Positions 16,729 to 25,516 of a stretch of DNA of 32,094 nt are shown in pieces; position 1 is the first letter of the stretch, and the number at the start of each line of letters is the position of its first letter. A program made the position numbers and the translations under genes. Source of the stretch: Candidatus Omnitrophota bacterium (GTDB lineage: Bacteria; Omnitrophota; Gorgyraeia; Tantalellales; Tantalellaceae); assembly GCA_014728075.1 (NCBI GenBank), contig WJMG01000043.1:1-32094 (forward strand). Direction: 5' to 3'. Below the pieces are notes generated by a model. It searched no databases and was not told the DNA's origin. It worked only from the letters and a program-made list of their open reading frames with translations.

Positions 16729-17637
16729 ATGGGCGAAGAAACTTTCTTACAGAAGCTTAACCGGCAGAAGATATCTTATCTGTTCATAATAGTTCCTCTT
16801 GCCCTGTTTATCGTTTTTCAGCTCGCCCCGGTATTTATTTCCTTTCTGTGGTCTTTTACCAAATACGATGTTTTAAGCTCTCCGAGGTTCGTGGGGCTTG
16901 AAAATTACAGGAATATACTTTTTAACGACCCGCTTTTCTGGAAAGCGATGAAGAACACCGTTTTTTATGTTCTTGGCGTTGTTCCCGCCGGGGTCTGTCT
17001 TTCTCTTCTTTTGGCGGTCGCCATAGACCAGAAGATAAGGTTCAAGAACTTTTTTAAGTCTATTTTCTTCCTTCCTACCGTGACGGCCATAGTGGCCGTT
17101 TCCGTAATTTGGAAATGGCTTTACGCGGGGGAGAAATACGGACTTCTGAACTACTGGATAATGAAGCTGGGGTTCCAGCCGGTGGACTGGCTGGCGAGCC
17201 CGGAATGGACGCTTCCTTCGATAATGATAATGTCAATATGGGCCGGGCTGGGATACAATATGATACTTTTTCTCGCGGGTCTCCAGACCATTCCCTCGGC
17301 GATGTACGAAGCCGCCGACATCGACGGAGCGGGTTTCTGGGATAAGTTCTTCAATATAACGCTCCCGCTGCTTAAACCCACAATAGTTTTCGTTACGATG
17401 ATGAGCTTCATCTTCAGTTTCCAGGTGTTCGAGCAGGTCTATATCATGACCGGAGGCCAGGAAGGCATAGGAGGAGTGCTTAACTCAGCGCTGACAATAG
17501 TCGCTTATCTTTACGATAAAGGGTTCCAGAAATTCCAGATGGGTTACGCCTCGGCGCTGGCGTATCTGATCTTTTCATGTATATTCGTGCTTACCATGGT
17601 GAACAAGCGCCTTATGAAGACGGAAGTCAGGTATTGA
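16729..17637 (+). CDS. ABC sugar transporter permease, MalF/UgpA type
   Basis: 302 residues with about six membrane spans. The cytoplasmic EAA loop that contacts the ATPase is visible as 'EAADIDGAGFWDKFFNITLPLLKP'. Members of this family (carbohydrate uptake 1, CUT1) pair with a MalG/UgpE-type permease, here the next gene 24 bases downstream, and with a solute-binding protein, here at 24281. The start has AGAGG upstream. It is the first gene of the locus. The transported sugar is inferred to be a manno-oligosaccharide from the two GH113-like genes; the sequence of the permease itself does not tell. No ATPase gene lies in the window. Confidence 0.93.
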   Translation: MGEETFLQKLNRQKISYLFIIVPLALFIVFQLAPVFISFLWSFTKYDVLSSPRFVGLENYRNILFNDPLFWKAMKNTVFYVLGVVPAGVCLSLLLAVAIDQKIRFKNFFKSIFFLPTVTAIVAVSVIWKWLYAGEKYGLLNYWIMKLGFQPVDWLASPEWTLPSIMIMSIWAGLGYNMILFLAGLQTIPSAMYEAADIDGAGFWDKFFNITLPLLKPTIVFVTMMSFIFSFQVFEQVYIMTGGQEGIGGVLNSALTIVAYLYDKGFQKFQMGYASALAYLIFSCIFVLTMVNKRLMKTEVRY

Positions 17638-17661
17638 CGGCAACTTAAGGGATATTAAAAC

Positions 17662-18510
17662 ATGTTTCCGGATACAGGAATAGGAAAAGAATCGCTGGTA
17701 ATCAAGACATTCATTTATGTCTTTCTCATAGCGGGCGCCGTGACCATGGCGCTTCCTTATGTATGGATGCTTGTGACCTCGTTCAAACCCCTTGAGGAGA
17801 TACACGCTTTTCCGCCGACCTTTATGATAAAGAACCCGACTCTCCAGCCCTACAAGGACCTGTTCAGCATGATGCCCATGATGAGGTATATGTTCAACAG
17901 TCTTTTTGTTGCCGGCGCGGTAACGCTTTTCAATGTGTTCGCCACTTCTCTGGCGGGTTACGCCTTCGCGAAACATAAATTCTGGGGAAGGGATATCATA
18001 TTTTTCCTGTTTATAGGTTCTCTGATGATACCCTGGCAGGTCAACATAATACCGGGGTTCGTCATAGTCAAAAAACTCGGATGGCTTAACTCGTATAAAG
18101 GTCTTATCATACCTTCGATGGCGTGGTGCGCTTTCGGGATATTCCTGAACAGGCAGTTTATATACAGTATCCCGGACGACCTCATTGACGCGGCCAGGAT
18201 AGACGGCTGCAGCGAGTTCATGATCTACAGGAAAGTAATACTCCCTCTGATAAGGCCGGTACTTTCAACCATGGCTATTTTTACTTTCCTGCAGCAGTGG
18301 AATAATTTCGTATGGCCTCTGGTCGTTATACATACCAGCCGGATGAGGACCATACCGCTTGCGCTGGCCGTGCTTACGGGCCAGTTCGGGTCCAAGTTCG
18401 CCATGGTTATGGCCGGGGCGGTAGTAGCCACGCTGCCGATACTCATAGTGTATCTGGTCTTTCAGAAATACATCATAAAGGGTGTGGCCATGACGGGGCT
18501 TAAGGCATAA
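17662..18510 (+). CDS. ABC sugar transporter permease, MalG/UgpE type
   Basis: 282 residues, about six membrane spans, with EAA loop 'DAARIDGCSEFMIYRKVILPLIRP' and the N-terminal 'YVWMLVTSFKP' typical of the second CUT1 permease. It forms the membrane channel with the preceding gene product. A G-rich AAGGG lies upstream of the start. A 118-base gap with its own -10 element separates it from the lipoprotein gene downstream. Confidence 0.93.
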   Translation: MFPDTGIGKESLVIKTFIYVFLIAGAVTMALPYVWMLVTSFKPLEEIHAFPPTFMIKNPTLQPYKDLFSMMPMMRYMFNSLFVAGAVTLFNVFATSLAGYAFAKHKFWGRDIIFFLFIGSLMIPWQVNIIPGFVIVKKLGWLNSYKGLIIPSMAWCAFGIFLNRQFIYSIPDDLIDAARIDGCSEFMIYRKVILPLIRPVLSTMAIFTFLQQWNNFVWPLVVIHTSRMRTIPLALAVLTGQFGSKFAMVMAGAVVATLPILIVYLVFQKYIIKGVAMTGLKA

Positions 18511-18587
18511 ATCCCGTTCTGTAAGGTATTTGCGAGGGGGGGTGAACACCTCAGCTCAGATTTGTGATGGCGGGTTTTGCCGCCGTG

Positions 18588-18596
18588 TGCTATAAT
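18588..18596 (+). promoter_or_regulatory. Extended -10 promoter element
   Basis: TGC-TATAAT (18588-18596) is an extended -10 element with no good -35 box, 32 bases before the GH113-like lipoprotein gene. It may give that gene extra or separate transcription within the locus. Confidence 0.45.
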
Positions 18597-18628
18597 AACC
18601 GTACCATTTTAACTTAAGGAAAGGTGAT

Positions 18629-20263
18629 ATGAAGAAACTACCGGTACTGCTTTTGTTCTTTCTATTTTCAATAATGTCCGTTTCGGGTTGTTCCCCCGAC
18701 GGGGAGGCGGGAAATGACGAAGCCGGAAGTGAAACCCTTACAGCTTCGGAAACCCTTATAGAGGTCGTGGAAGTCCCCGAAGGGGAAGAGCTTGTATACC
18801 TTGAGGTATCGGATGCCGAGGCGTCATCGTTCGACCGGACCCCGGACTGGGCTCCGGAACCGGACCCCATGGCCCCCGCTGACGGGGATATGCTTACCCG
18901 GTGGTCAAGCGATTATATCGAAGGCCCTCAGTGGATCTATTTTGACCTGGGAGGGGAGCAAGTGATAAGCAATGTCGTGGTCCGCTGGGAAAGGGCTCAC
19001 GCGACCGAATACAAGATACAGGTATCTAATGACGCGGAGAACTGGAAAGATGTTTACCACGAAACGAAGGGGACCGGAGGCACGATGGAAGCCTCCTTCC
19101 CGCCCGTTAAAGCCCGGTATCTCAGGATAATCGGCCTGAAAAGGGTTAATGAAAGCTGGGGTATATCCATATGGGAGGTCGAGATCTACGGCCCGGCTTC
19201 CGAAAATCCCGGAGCCGGGATGACCAAAACGGAATACCTGTCCCGGGGCAACGACCAGCAGAAGGCCAAAGAAGCGGAAGAGCTTCTGGAAAGAATGGCG
19301 GCGGAACCCGTTCCTCTTAGTGAAGAGGACTTCCAGCATGGGGTGGTATACACTTCCTGGATGGCCAACGAGTTCCTCCTTCCTTCTTCCGATCTCACCC
19401 TGGCCAGGCTCAGGCAGATAGGGTACGATACTATTGCCATAATGGTACCCGCTTACCAGGACGAGCTCAGGTCCGATACGGTTTTCACCAATGATGTCGA
19501 GGGAGGGGATACCCCCACCGACGAGGCGCTCGTGCACGCCATCAAGACCTGCCACAGGATAGGGCTCAGGGTAATGATAAAGCCCCATGTCGATCCGCGC
19601 ACGGATGAGGCCCGTATTAACATCATGGCCTCGGAAGAGTGGTTCGACAGCTACGATGAGTTCATAATGCGGTATGCCAGACTCTCCGCGGAGAACGATG
19701 TGGAGATCTTCTGTATAGGAACAGAGCTCGAAGCCACCACCTTCGAGGCCTGGACTCACCGGTGGGAAGGCCTTATAGATAAGGTGGAACAGGTTTACGA
19801 CGGCGAGCTTACTTATGCCGCCAACTGGACCGAATACGAAGGGGTCCCGTTCTGGGACCGGATGGACTATATAGGGATAGACGCCTATTTTCCTCTTACA
19901 CAGGAAAGCGATCCCACCGTCGAGCAGCTTACCGCGGCCTGGGACGGGATAGCCGATAAGATAGAGAAGTGGCTCGGAGATAACGGGCTGACCGGAAAAG
20001 GCGTCATACTTACCGAAATAGGGTACCCTTCGGCGGACAGGGCAAACACCCAGCCGTGGGTCGCCATAACTAACATAGAGGATCAGCAGGAACAGGCAGA
20101 TTGCCTTGACGCTGTCTTCAGGGCGCTTTCAAAAAGGAACTGGTTCAAGGGATACTACATATGGCAGTACTTCCCCCAGGACAGGTGGAGCCCCCTGGGA
20201 TTCACGGTCAAGGACAAGAAGGCAGAGGAAGTGCTGAAAAAGTGGGTCAAGGAACTTCAATAA
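18629..20263 (+). CDS. Lipoprotein with F5/8C-like domain and GH113-like glycosidase domain
   Basis: 544 residues. The lipoprotein signal ends in 'SVSGC' (Cys21), so it is probably anchored to a membrane outside the cytoplasm. Residues about 40-190 form a discoidin/F5-8C-like sugar-binding domain ('GDMLTRWSSDYIEGPQWIYFDLGG' and 'ARYLRIIGLKR...WGISIWEVEIYG'). Residues about 235-544 form a TIM-barrel glycosidase similar to GH113 beta-1,4-mannanases, with likely catalytic Glu366 in 'CIGTELE' and Glu463 in 'LTEIGYPS'. Known GH113 enzymes cleave beta-mannan or manno-oligosaccharides. The start is supported by AAGGA eight bases upstream. A second GH113-like protein lies at 21806. The family call is by motif; the substrate is inference. 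Confidence 0.8.
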   Translation: MKKLPVLLLFFLFSIMSVSGCSPDGEAGNDEAGSETLTASETLIEVVEVPEGEELVYLEVSDAEASSFDRTPDWAPEPDPMAPADGDMLTRWSSDYIEGPQWIYFDLGGEQVISNVVVRWERAHATEYKIQVSNDAENWKDVYHETKGTGGTMEASFPPVKARYLRIIGLKRVNESWGISIWEVEIYGPASENPGAGMTKTEYLSRGNDQQKAKEAEELLERMAAEPVPLSEEDFQHGVVYTSWMANEFLLPSSDLTLARLRQIGYDTIAIMVPAYQDELRSDTVFTNDVEGGDTPTDEALVHAIKTCHRIGLRVMIKPHVDPRTDEARINIMASEEWFDSYDEFIMRYARLSAENDVEIFCIGTELEATTFEAWTHRWEGLIDKVEQVYDGELTYAANWTEYEGVPFWDRMDYIGIDAYFPLTQESDPTVEQLTAAWDGIADKIEKWLGDNGLTGKGVILTEIGYPSADRANTQPWVAITNIEDQQEQADCLDAVFRALSKRNWFKGYYIWQYFPQDRWSPLGFTVKDKKAEEVLKKWVKELQ

Positions 20264-20296
20264 CTCAAAACTCTTAAATAAGAAGGAGGTCATAGA

Positions 20297-20881
20297 ATGA
20301 AAAAGAGTCTGGTATTGCTTATGACGGCGGCTTTTCTCTTCGCGGGATCCGCTTACGCGGAAGAAGTTGTCCTTTTCGATTTCGAGGAAGGGCTGCAAGG
20401 TTGGGAAATACCCGATTGGGCTTTTGAAAAACCCGACATGGTCCAGAACGAGATAGATATTTCGTCCGATTACGCTTCCCACGGCGATTCAAGCATGATA
20501 ATGGATGTGGATTTCACCGGCGGCAGGTGGACCGGAGCGATCGTCGAGATCATGCAGTATTACGACTGGACGGACTACGGTACTCTCGCCGTTGATATAT
20601 ATCTGCCCAAGGACGCCCCCATGGGCCTCAGGGCGAAAATGATACTTACCGTCGGCGACAGCTGGAAATGGGTGGAGATGAGCAGGACTTACGCCCTTAA
20701 ACCCGGCGCGTGGACGACCATAAGCGCGGACCTCAAGCCGGGTAGTATCGACTGGAGAAGGATACAGGTCGACGAATCCTTCCGGAAGGATGTGCGCAAG
20801 ATAGATGTAAGGATAGAGTCCAACAACAGGCCGGCTTATACCGGTAAACTTTACATAGACAATGTAAGGGTCATAGAATGA
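20297..20881 (+). CDS. Secreted small carbohydrate-binding-like protein
   Basis: 194 residues with a cleavable signal peptide ('MKKSLVLLMTAAFLFAGSAYA'). The mature part begins 'VVLFDFEEGLQGWEIPDWAF' and ends 'GKLYIDNVRVIE', the start and finish of a jelly-roll carbohydrate-binding fold such as those attached to mannanases and glucanases. Aromatic residues (several W and Y) are frequent. The ribosome-binding site is very strong (AAGAAGGAGGT). It lies 33 bases after the GH113-like lipoprotein gene and has a lipoprotein paralogue next to it. It has no visible catalytic residues, so it may hold or present the polysaccharide. The exact CBM family cannot be named from reading. Confidence 0.75.
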   Translation: MKKSLVLLMTAAFLFAGSAYAEEVVLFDFEEGLQGWEIPDWAFEKPDMVQNEIDISSDYASHGDSSMIMDVDFTGGRWTGAIVEIMQYYDWTDYGTLAVDIYLPKDAPMGLRAKMILTVGDSWKWVEMSRTYALKPGAWTTISADLKPGSIDWRRIQVDESFRKDVRKIDVRIESNNRPAYTGKLYIDNVRVIE

Positions 20882-20984
20882 CAACAGCGTTAACGGCCCC
20901 GAAAAGGGCCTGATCCCGCGCGCGCCGGCCGCGGGGAACGCCCGTGCCGGCAGCGTGATCACTCAAGAGGGAGGTAGCAGTATT

Positions 20985-21683
20985 ATGGGATTTTTTCGCA
21001 AGAGAGGCTTGCCGCTTCTTCTGGTTCCCGCACTGGCTTTCGGGCTGGCGCTGGCGGGTTGCGGCAGGGAAAGAGAAGAGGCGGACAGGGAAGTGACGGC
21101 CACCAAGCCCGCCGAAGAGCAGGAGGTCCCCCCGGTGCCTTCGGTTGAGCCGATAACCGAAGAAAGGACTTTCTACGATTTCGAGTCCAACCTTAACGGG
21201 TGGGAAGTCCCGATGTGGGCGCTGGGCAAGACCGATTATGTGGCGCAGAACCCTCCCCTGGTCTCCAAGGACGCGGCTTCCAAAGGCGAGGCGAGTATGA
21301 AGGTCATGATGGACTATCCCGGCGGAAAATGGGCCGCGGGCCTTGTCGAGATACAGCAATTCCTGGACATCAGCCCTTACAGGGCGATCATGACCGATAT
21401 CTATCTTCCCGCCGACGCTCCTGAAGGGCTCAAGGCCAAGATAATCCTTACGGTTGGAAGCAACTGGAAATTCGTCGAGATGAGCCAGAGCATACCTCTT
21501 GTCCCCGGCGAATGGACAACGATAAAGGCCAGCATTGAGCCCGGCAGTTACGACTGGAAAAGGGTGGTCCCTGACGAGACTTTCGCGGAGGATATACGGA
21601 AGATAGCTATAAGGGTGGTTTCTAACAACAAACCTGTTTACAACGGCCCTGTTTACATCGATAATATAAGAGTGGGAAGATAA
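20985..21683 (+). CDS. Lipoprotein paralogue of the carbohydrate-binding-like protein
   Basis: 232 residues from the ATG at 20985. This start is preferred over the GTG at 20955 because GGGAGGT precedes it and because it gives a clean lipoprotein signal, 'MGFFRKRGLPLLLVPALAFGLALAGC' (Cys26). A linker rich in Glu, Pro and Thr follows. The domain 'FYDFESNLNGWEVPMWALGKTDYV ... GPVYIDNIRVGR' is clearly homologous to the neighbour at 20297 over its full length. It is probably a surface- or membrane-bound glycan-binding protein working beside the secreted copy. The 103-base gap before it is GC-rich with possible short hairpins (GGCCC/GGGCC; CCCGCG/CGCGGG). A strong terminator follows. Confidence 0.78.
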   Translation: MGFFRKRGLPLLLVPALAFGLALAGCGREREEADREVTATKPAEEQEVPPVPSVEPITEERTFYDFESNLNGWEVPMWALGKTDYVAQNPPLVSKDAASKGEASMKVMMDYPGGKWAAGLVEIQQFLDISPYRAIMTDIYLPADAPEGLKAKIILTVGSNWKFVEMSQSIPLVPGEWTTIKASIEPGSYDWKRVVPDETFAEDIRKIAIRVVSNNKPVYNGPVYIDNIRVGR

Positions 21684-21688
21684 AAAAG

Positions 21689-21740
21689 ACAAGCTGTAAG
21701 CCGGCCAGAAAAAACTCAAAAGGCTTACGGCTTGTTTTTT
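21689..21740 (+). terminator. Rho-independent terminator inside the mannan-type locus
   Basis: ACAAGCTGTAAGCC (21689-21702) pairs with GGCTTACGGCTTGT (21722-21735), 14 bp with one G-U pair and a 19-base loop, followed by T-rich sequence. It would end transcription after the binding-protein pair, so the genes from 21806 onward probably need readthrough or their own promoter. Confidence 0.75.
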
Positions 21741-21805
21741 GAGACGAAAATCAGAACTTATTAAATCCTGTTAACGGTTTTATAGAAAGACCGAAGGGGG
21801 AGATC

Positions 21806-22963
21806 ATGGCAAAAGGCAGAACCAGCAGTAATAAGCCTTCATCCGCCGGGCGCAAGGCAAAAAAAGCGGCCGCGGGGGGAGGCCTTATCATAGGCATAGC
21901 GGCAGTGATAATAGCCGTCGCTGTAGTAGGCGCGGGTGCCTACTTTTTCCTCGGTAAAGCGGTCATGGGGACCAGGACACCGCTCGAATTCCAGAAGGGC
22001 ATGGGATATGTCACATGGTCCGTCGACGCTTACGAACAGCCCACCTCTGACGAATCGCTTGAAAAGCTCGCCGGAACAGGCTGTAACTATGTCAGTATAC
22101 TGGTCACCTGGTACCAGACCAACTGCTGGTCCGGCGATATAAGAAGAAAGGCCAATACGCCTTCGGACGAGTCCCTTGTCCACGCCATACGCAAGGCCAA
22201 GGAGCTGGGGATGAAAGTGATGCTCAAGCCCCATCTTGACCTCCTGGATAAATCAGACGGAAGCTGGAGGGGCGAGATCGGATGTCTGAAAGAATCGGAC
22301 TGGGATAAATGGTTCGGGAAATACACTGATTTCATAATGTATTATGTGGACATCGCAAAAAAAGAGGATGTCGAGATGTTCTGCCTGGGCACAGAGCTTT
22401 CTACCGCCGCTACGGTAAAGGGATATCTCTGGAAAGACCTTATAGCCAAAGTGAGAAAAAAGTATTCAGGGCTTTTGACCTATGCCGCGCATTGGGACAG
22501 GTACAGGGACATCAGGTTCTGGGAAGACCTGGATTATGTAGGGATCAACGCGTATTTTCCCCTTACAGAGGAGATAGATCCGCCTTACGAAGATCTGATC
22601 AAAGGCTGGGGGAAATGGGTGGATGAAATAGAGGAATTCCAGCAAAGAGTGGATATGCCCATTATCTTTCCGGAGATAGGCTGCTGTTCGGCCGACGGTG
22701 CCGCCATAAGGCCATGGGAACATTATCCCAGGAGCGAGGTGAACCTCCGTATTCAGGAAGATTATTACAGGGCTCTTTTCGAGACCTTCTGGGAAAAAGA
22801 CTGGTTTTACGGTGCGTACTGGTGGTACTGGGGGACTAATGTGAACATGGGCGGTAAATACAACCGGCTATTTCTTCTCCAGAACAAACCCGCCGAAGAA
22901 GTCGTTGAAAAATGGTACAAGAAACCGGTCAAAAGGGATCCCGGGATATTCGGCGGGAAATAA
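21806..22963 (+). CDS. Membrane-anchored GH113-like glycosidase
   Basis: 385 residues. A basic N-terminus is followed by one long hydrophobic span ('GGGLIIGIAAVIIAVAVVGAGAYFF'), probably an uncleaved signal anchor leaving the enzyme outside the cytoplasm. The rest is one TIM-barrel domain homologous to the lipoprotein at 18629: 'MGYVTWS', 'KVMLKPHLD', 'FCLGTELS' with likely acid/base Glu197, 'YVGINAYFPLTEE', 'FPEIGCCS' with likely nucleophile Glu290, and 'YGAYWWYWG'. This pattern matches GH113, a family of beta-1,4-mannanases. GGGGGAG precedes the start. It has no binding domain of its own. It is followed 45 bases later by the regulator gene, so these are likely co-transcribed. Confidence 0.8.
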   Translation: MAKGRTSSNKPSSAGRKAKKAAAGGGLIIGIAAVIIAVAVVGAGAYFFLGKAVMGTRTPLEFQKGMGYVTWSVDAYEQPTSDESLEKLAGTGCNYVSILVTWYQTNCWSGDIRRKANTPSDESLVHAIRKAKELGMKVMLKPHLDLLDKSDGSWRGEIGCLKESDWDKWFGKYTDFIMYYVDIAKKEDVEMFCLGTELSTAATVKGYLWKDLIAKVRKKYSGLLTYAAHWDRYRDIRFWEDLDYVGINAYFPLTEEIDPPYEDLIKGWGKWVDEIEEFQQRVDMPIIFPEIGCCSADGAAIRPWEHYPRSEVNLRIQEDYYRALFETFWEKDWFYGAYWWYWGTNVNMGGKYNRLFLLQNKPAEEVVEKWYKKPVKRDPGIFGGK

Positions 22964-23008
22964 AAGGCCAAAGTTCATCAAAAGGGCGCATCTATAAGGA
23001 GAACCGGT

Positions 23009-24265
23009 ATGAGAGACTTTATCTTAAAAGAGAACAGGCTTTCCGAAAAAGAAAGAAGGAACCTCAATATACTTGACGCTATACGCAGGGGAAGGGAGAT
23101 CTCCAGGGCTGAGATCTCAAAGCTTACCGATCTCAACATAGTCACGGTATCGAATTATGTAAGCAAGTATATTAAGAACAAACTCGTTTTCGAGACGGGC
23201 CTTGATATCTCTTCCGGGGGCAGGCGCCCGGAACTCCTTAAACTGAACAATCAGTACGGTTACAGCATAGGGATCGACCTTGGTTCGCCGCACCTGACGA
23301 TAGATTCCTCTATAGTGGGAGTGGTGCTTGACCTTTCGGGAAAGGTCATCGCCAGGTCCAGGGTCAAAAAGGAGTCCGAGTCCTTCGAGAAGATGACCGA
23401 GAGGGTGCTGGATATGACGGAAGCTCTCGTCGCGAAATCGGGCGTTTCGGCTTCGGATATCAAGGGTATAGGAGTAGGCATCTGGGGGGTCCTCGACCGT
23501 TACAGGGGTACCGTTAGGTATGCCGTGGAGAACGAACAGATAGTAAGCTACACCAGTCTGCTTAACCAGTTGGAGAGCCGTTTCGGGATATCGACCATTA
23601 TAGAACACGACGCTACGCTTGCCGCTTTCGGTGAAAGATGGTCCGGTATAGGCGCCGAGAGCACCGCGGACAACCTTATATTCCTGTGTTCGGATTCCAG
23701 CTGCGGTCTGATCATAAAGGGGGAGCTTTATTACGGCGCCACCAAGAGCGCCGGTGAGCTCAATATAAACCCGCCCAATGAGGGAAGCCCGGACCCCGAT
23801 AAATGCTGGGCCAGTTACGATTACGGCTGCTGCATGAGGTCGAGAGGCATAGACCTGGGAATACCCGTAAGGATAAGGGCTATTCTCGAGGAGACCAAAC
23901 CCGAAAAAAGCGTTCTTCTTGAAAAATGCGGCGGTGATCTCGACCGGATCGACTTCAATATGGTGATAGAATCAGCCGACGCCGGGGACGAGACCTCGAT
24001 AAAGACGCTCGAGGACGCGGGAAATTACCTCGGCGCCAAGATCGCTTCGCTGATAAACCTCTTCAACCCGGAGGTCGTAGTTATCGGGCGCGGAGTCGAG
24101 AAAGCCGGTGATTTCTTTTTCTCTTCCGTCCGGAAGGCCGTCCGCCAATGGGCTTACGAGGAGTCCGTTAAAATAGTCAAGATAGTCCCCACCAGCCTCG
24201 GCGAAGATGTCGTTGCGATAGGCGCCGGAGCCCTGGTCATACACGACCTTTTCGCCAAGGCGTAA
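23009..24265 (+). CDS. ROK-family transcriptional regulator
   Basis: 418 residues. Residues about 15-62 form a winged helix-turn-helix ('LDAIRRGREISRAEISKLTDLNIVTVSNYVSKYI'). The remainder is a ROK domain with an N-terminal 'YSIGIDLGSPH' loop and 'EHDATLAAFGE', which holds the Asp that is catalytic in ROK kinases. The usual ROK zinc motif (GH...CxCGxxGCxE) is altered to 'AGELNIN...KCWASYDYGCCMRS'. The NagC/XylR type of ROK protein represses sugar genes until a sugar or sugar phosphate binds. It lies inside the locus between the glycosidase and the binding-protein gene and is the natural candidate for local control. AAGGAGA precedes the start. Confidence 0.88.
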   Translation: MRDFILKENRLSEKERRNLNILDAIRRGREISRAEISKLTDLNIVTVSNYVSKYIKNKLVFETGLDISSGGRRPELLKLNNQYGYSIGIDLGSPHLTIDSSIVGVVLDLSGKVIARSRVKKESESFEKMTERVLDMTEALVAKSGVSASDIKGIGVGIWGVLDRYRGTVRYAVENEQIVSYTSLLNQLESRFGISTIIEHDATLAAFGERWSGIGAESTADNLIFLCSDSSCGLIIKGELYYGATKSAGELNINPPNEGSPDPDKCWASYDYGCCMRSRGIDLGIPVRIRAILEETKPEKSVLLEKCGGDLDRIDFNMVIESADAGDETSIKTLEDAGNYLGAKIASLINLFNPEVVVIGRGVEKAGDFFFSSVRKAVRQWAYEESVKIVKIVPTSLGEDVVAIGAGALVIHDLFAKA

Positions 24266-24280
24266 CGAAGGGGTATTTCA

Positions 24281-25516
24281 ATGCTTTCCGCGAAAAAGAC
24301 CTTTGTTTTCCTGGCCCTCACGGCATATATGCTTCTCTGCGCGGGATGCGGAGAAAGAGTAGAGACAAAGAACCGCCTGGTCGTTTGGGTAGTGGGTTCT
24401 GAAGGCGAGGCCAAGACCATAACCCGCATCAGCGAGACTTTCACCCAGAAGACGGGCATTTCTGTAGTGTGTCAGGCCATATCCTGGGGGAACGCCCACA
24501 GCAAATACCTGACATCCATAGCGGGCGAAGTGGCGCCTGATATAGGCACTATGGGCCTTACCTGGGGTATGGAGTTCGGGGAGAAAGGCGCCATGGTGGA
24601 CCTCAGGGCCGCATTCCCCGAAGACATCGCCCGCATGGAGAAACATATTTTTCCGGGGATACTGGATTCCACCCGGATAGGGGAAAAGGTGTTCGGTATA
24701 CCTTACGATATGACCGAACAGGTCCTTTTTTACCGCACTGATATAATAGAGGATCCGCCGCGTACCTGGGTTGAACTCATGGATACACTGGAGGCCCTGC
24801 GCGTCCAGGGCAAGGGCATGGTAATAGACTGGGGATCCCTTGAATGGATAGGCTTTTCCCCTTTTTTGTGGCAGGCCGGTGGAAGCTATTATAATGAAGA
24901 CCACACCCGTCCCACACTTGATACTCCCGAAGCTGCCGAAGCGCTGAGTTTTTTTTCGGCCCTTTATAAAGAAGGCGTTCCCAGGACACAGGTCCCCATG
25001 GAGCAGGGGCTCCGAACGGGAGATTATCCTCTTTCGATAGCCGGCAACTGGAAAATTATCACGCTTACCGGGGGCGCCCCGGAGATAGCCGGAAAATGGT
25101 CAATAGCCGCTCTTCCGAAAGGCCCTACCGGCAGGCGTACGGCTTTCATAGGGGGGAGGGTGATCGGCATTTTCTCGATGTCCGGGATGAAAAAGGAGGC
25201 CTGGGAGTTCATCAAATTCCTGTCCACCCCCGAAAGCCAGACGGCCATTTACGAAGGCTCAATGGCTACACAGGATGCCTACCTGCCGCCTAACATGGAT
25301 GCCTGGGAAGACCTTCCCATGAACGAAGAGTTCAAGGATGTCCTGGTCAGGCAGGCAAAGGACGCCAAGGGCCCCCCGCCCGTACTGGCCTGGGATTCCA
25401 GCACCAGGTTCGTGAACGAGGCCATACAGATGGCGATCTTCAGGAACGCTGACCCGGCGACCGTTCTTCGCAAGGCCAATGAAGAAATGGAAAGAGAGCT
25501 GGAGTTTTACAGGTGA
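24281..25516 (+). CDS. Extracellular sugar-binding lipoprotein of an ABC transporter
   Basis: 411 residues, family 1 solute-binding protein (MalE/UgpB type). The lipoprotein signal ends 'LLCAGC' (Cys23). Typical segments are 'LVVWVVGSEGEAKTITRISETFTQKTGISV', 'APDIGTMGLTWGMEF', 'FGIPYDMTEQVLFYRTDI' and 'KKEAWEFIKFLSTPESQ'. It would capture the oligosaccharide and deliver it to the permeases at 16729 and 17662, which stand unusually far away at the other end of the locus. It follows the regulator gene by 15 bases and is therefore probably in one transcript with it. It is the last gene before a bidirectional terminator. Confidence 0.92.
   Translation: MLSAKKTFVFLALTAYMLLCAGCGERVETKNRLVVWVVGSEGEAKTITRISETFTQKTGISVVCQAISWGNAHSKYLTSIAGEVAPDIGTMGLTWGMEFGEKGAMVDLRAAFPEDIARMEKHIFPGILDSTRIGEKVFGIPYDMTEQVLFYRTDIIEDPPRTWVELMDTLEALRVQGKGMVIDWGSLEWIGFSPFLWQAGGSYYNEDHTRPTLDTPEAAEALSFFSALYKEGVPRTQVPMEQGLRTGDYPLSIAGNWKIITLTGGAPEIAGKWSIAALPKGPTGRRTAFIGGRVIGIFSMSGMKKEAWEFIKFLSTPESQTAIYEGSMATQDAYLPPNMDAWEDLPMNEEFKDVLVRQAKDAKGPPPVLAWDSSTRFVNEAIQMAIFRNADPATVLRKANEEMERELEFYR

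Noticed and set aside
20955-20984. GTG start for the second carbohydrate-binding-like lipoprotein
   Set aside because: The ATG at 20985 has GGGAGGT upstream and begins directly with the lipoprotein signal.
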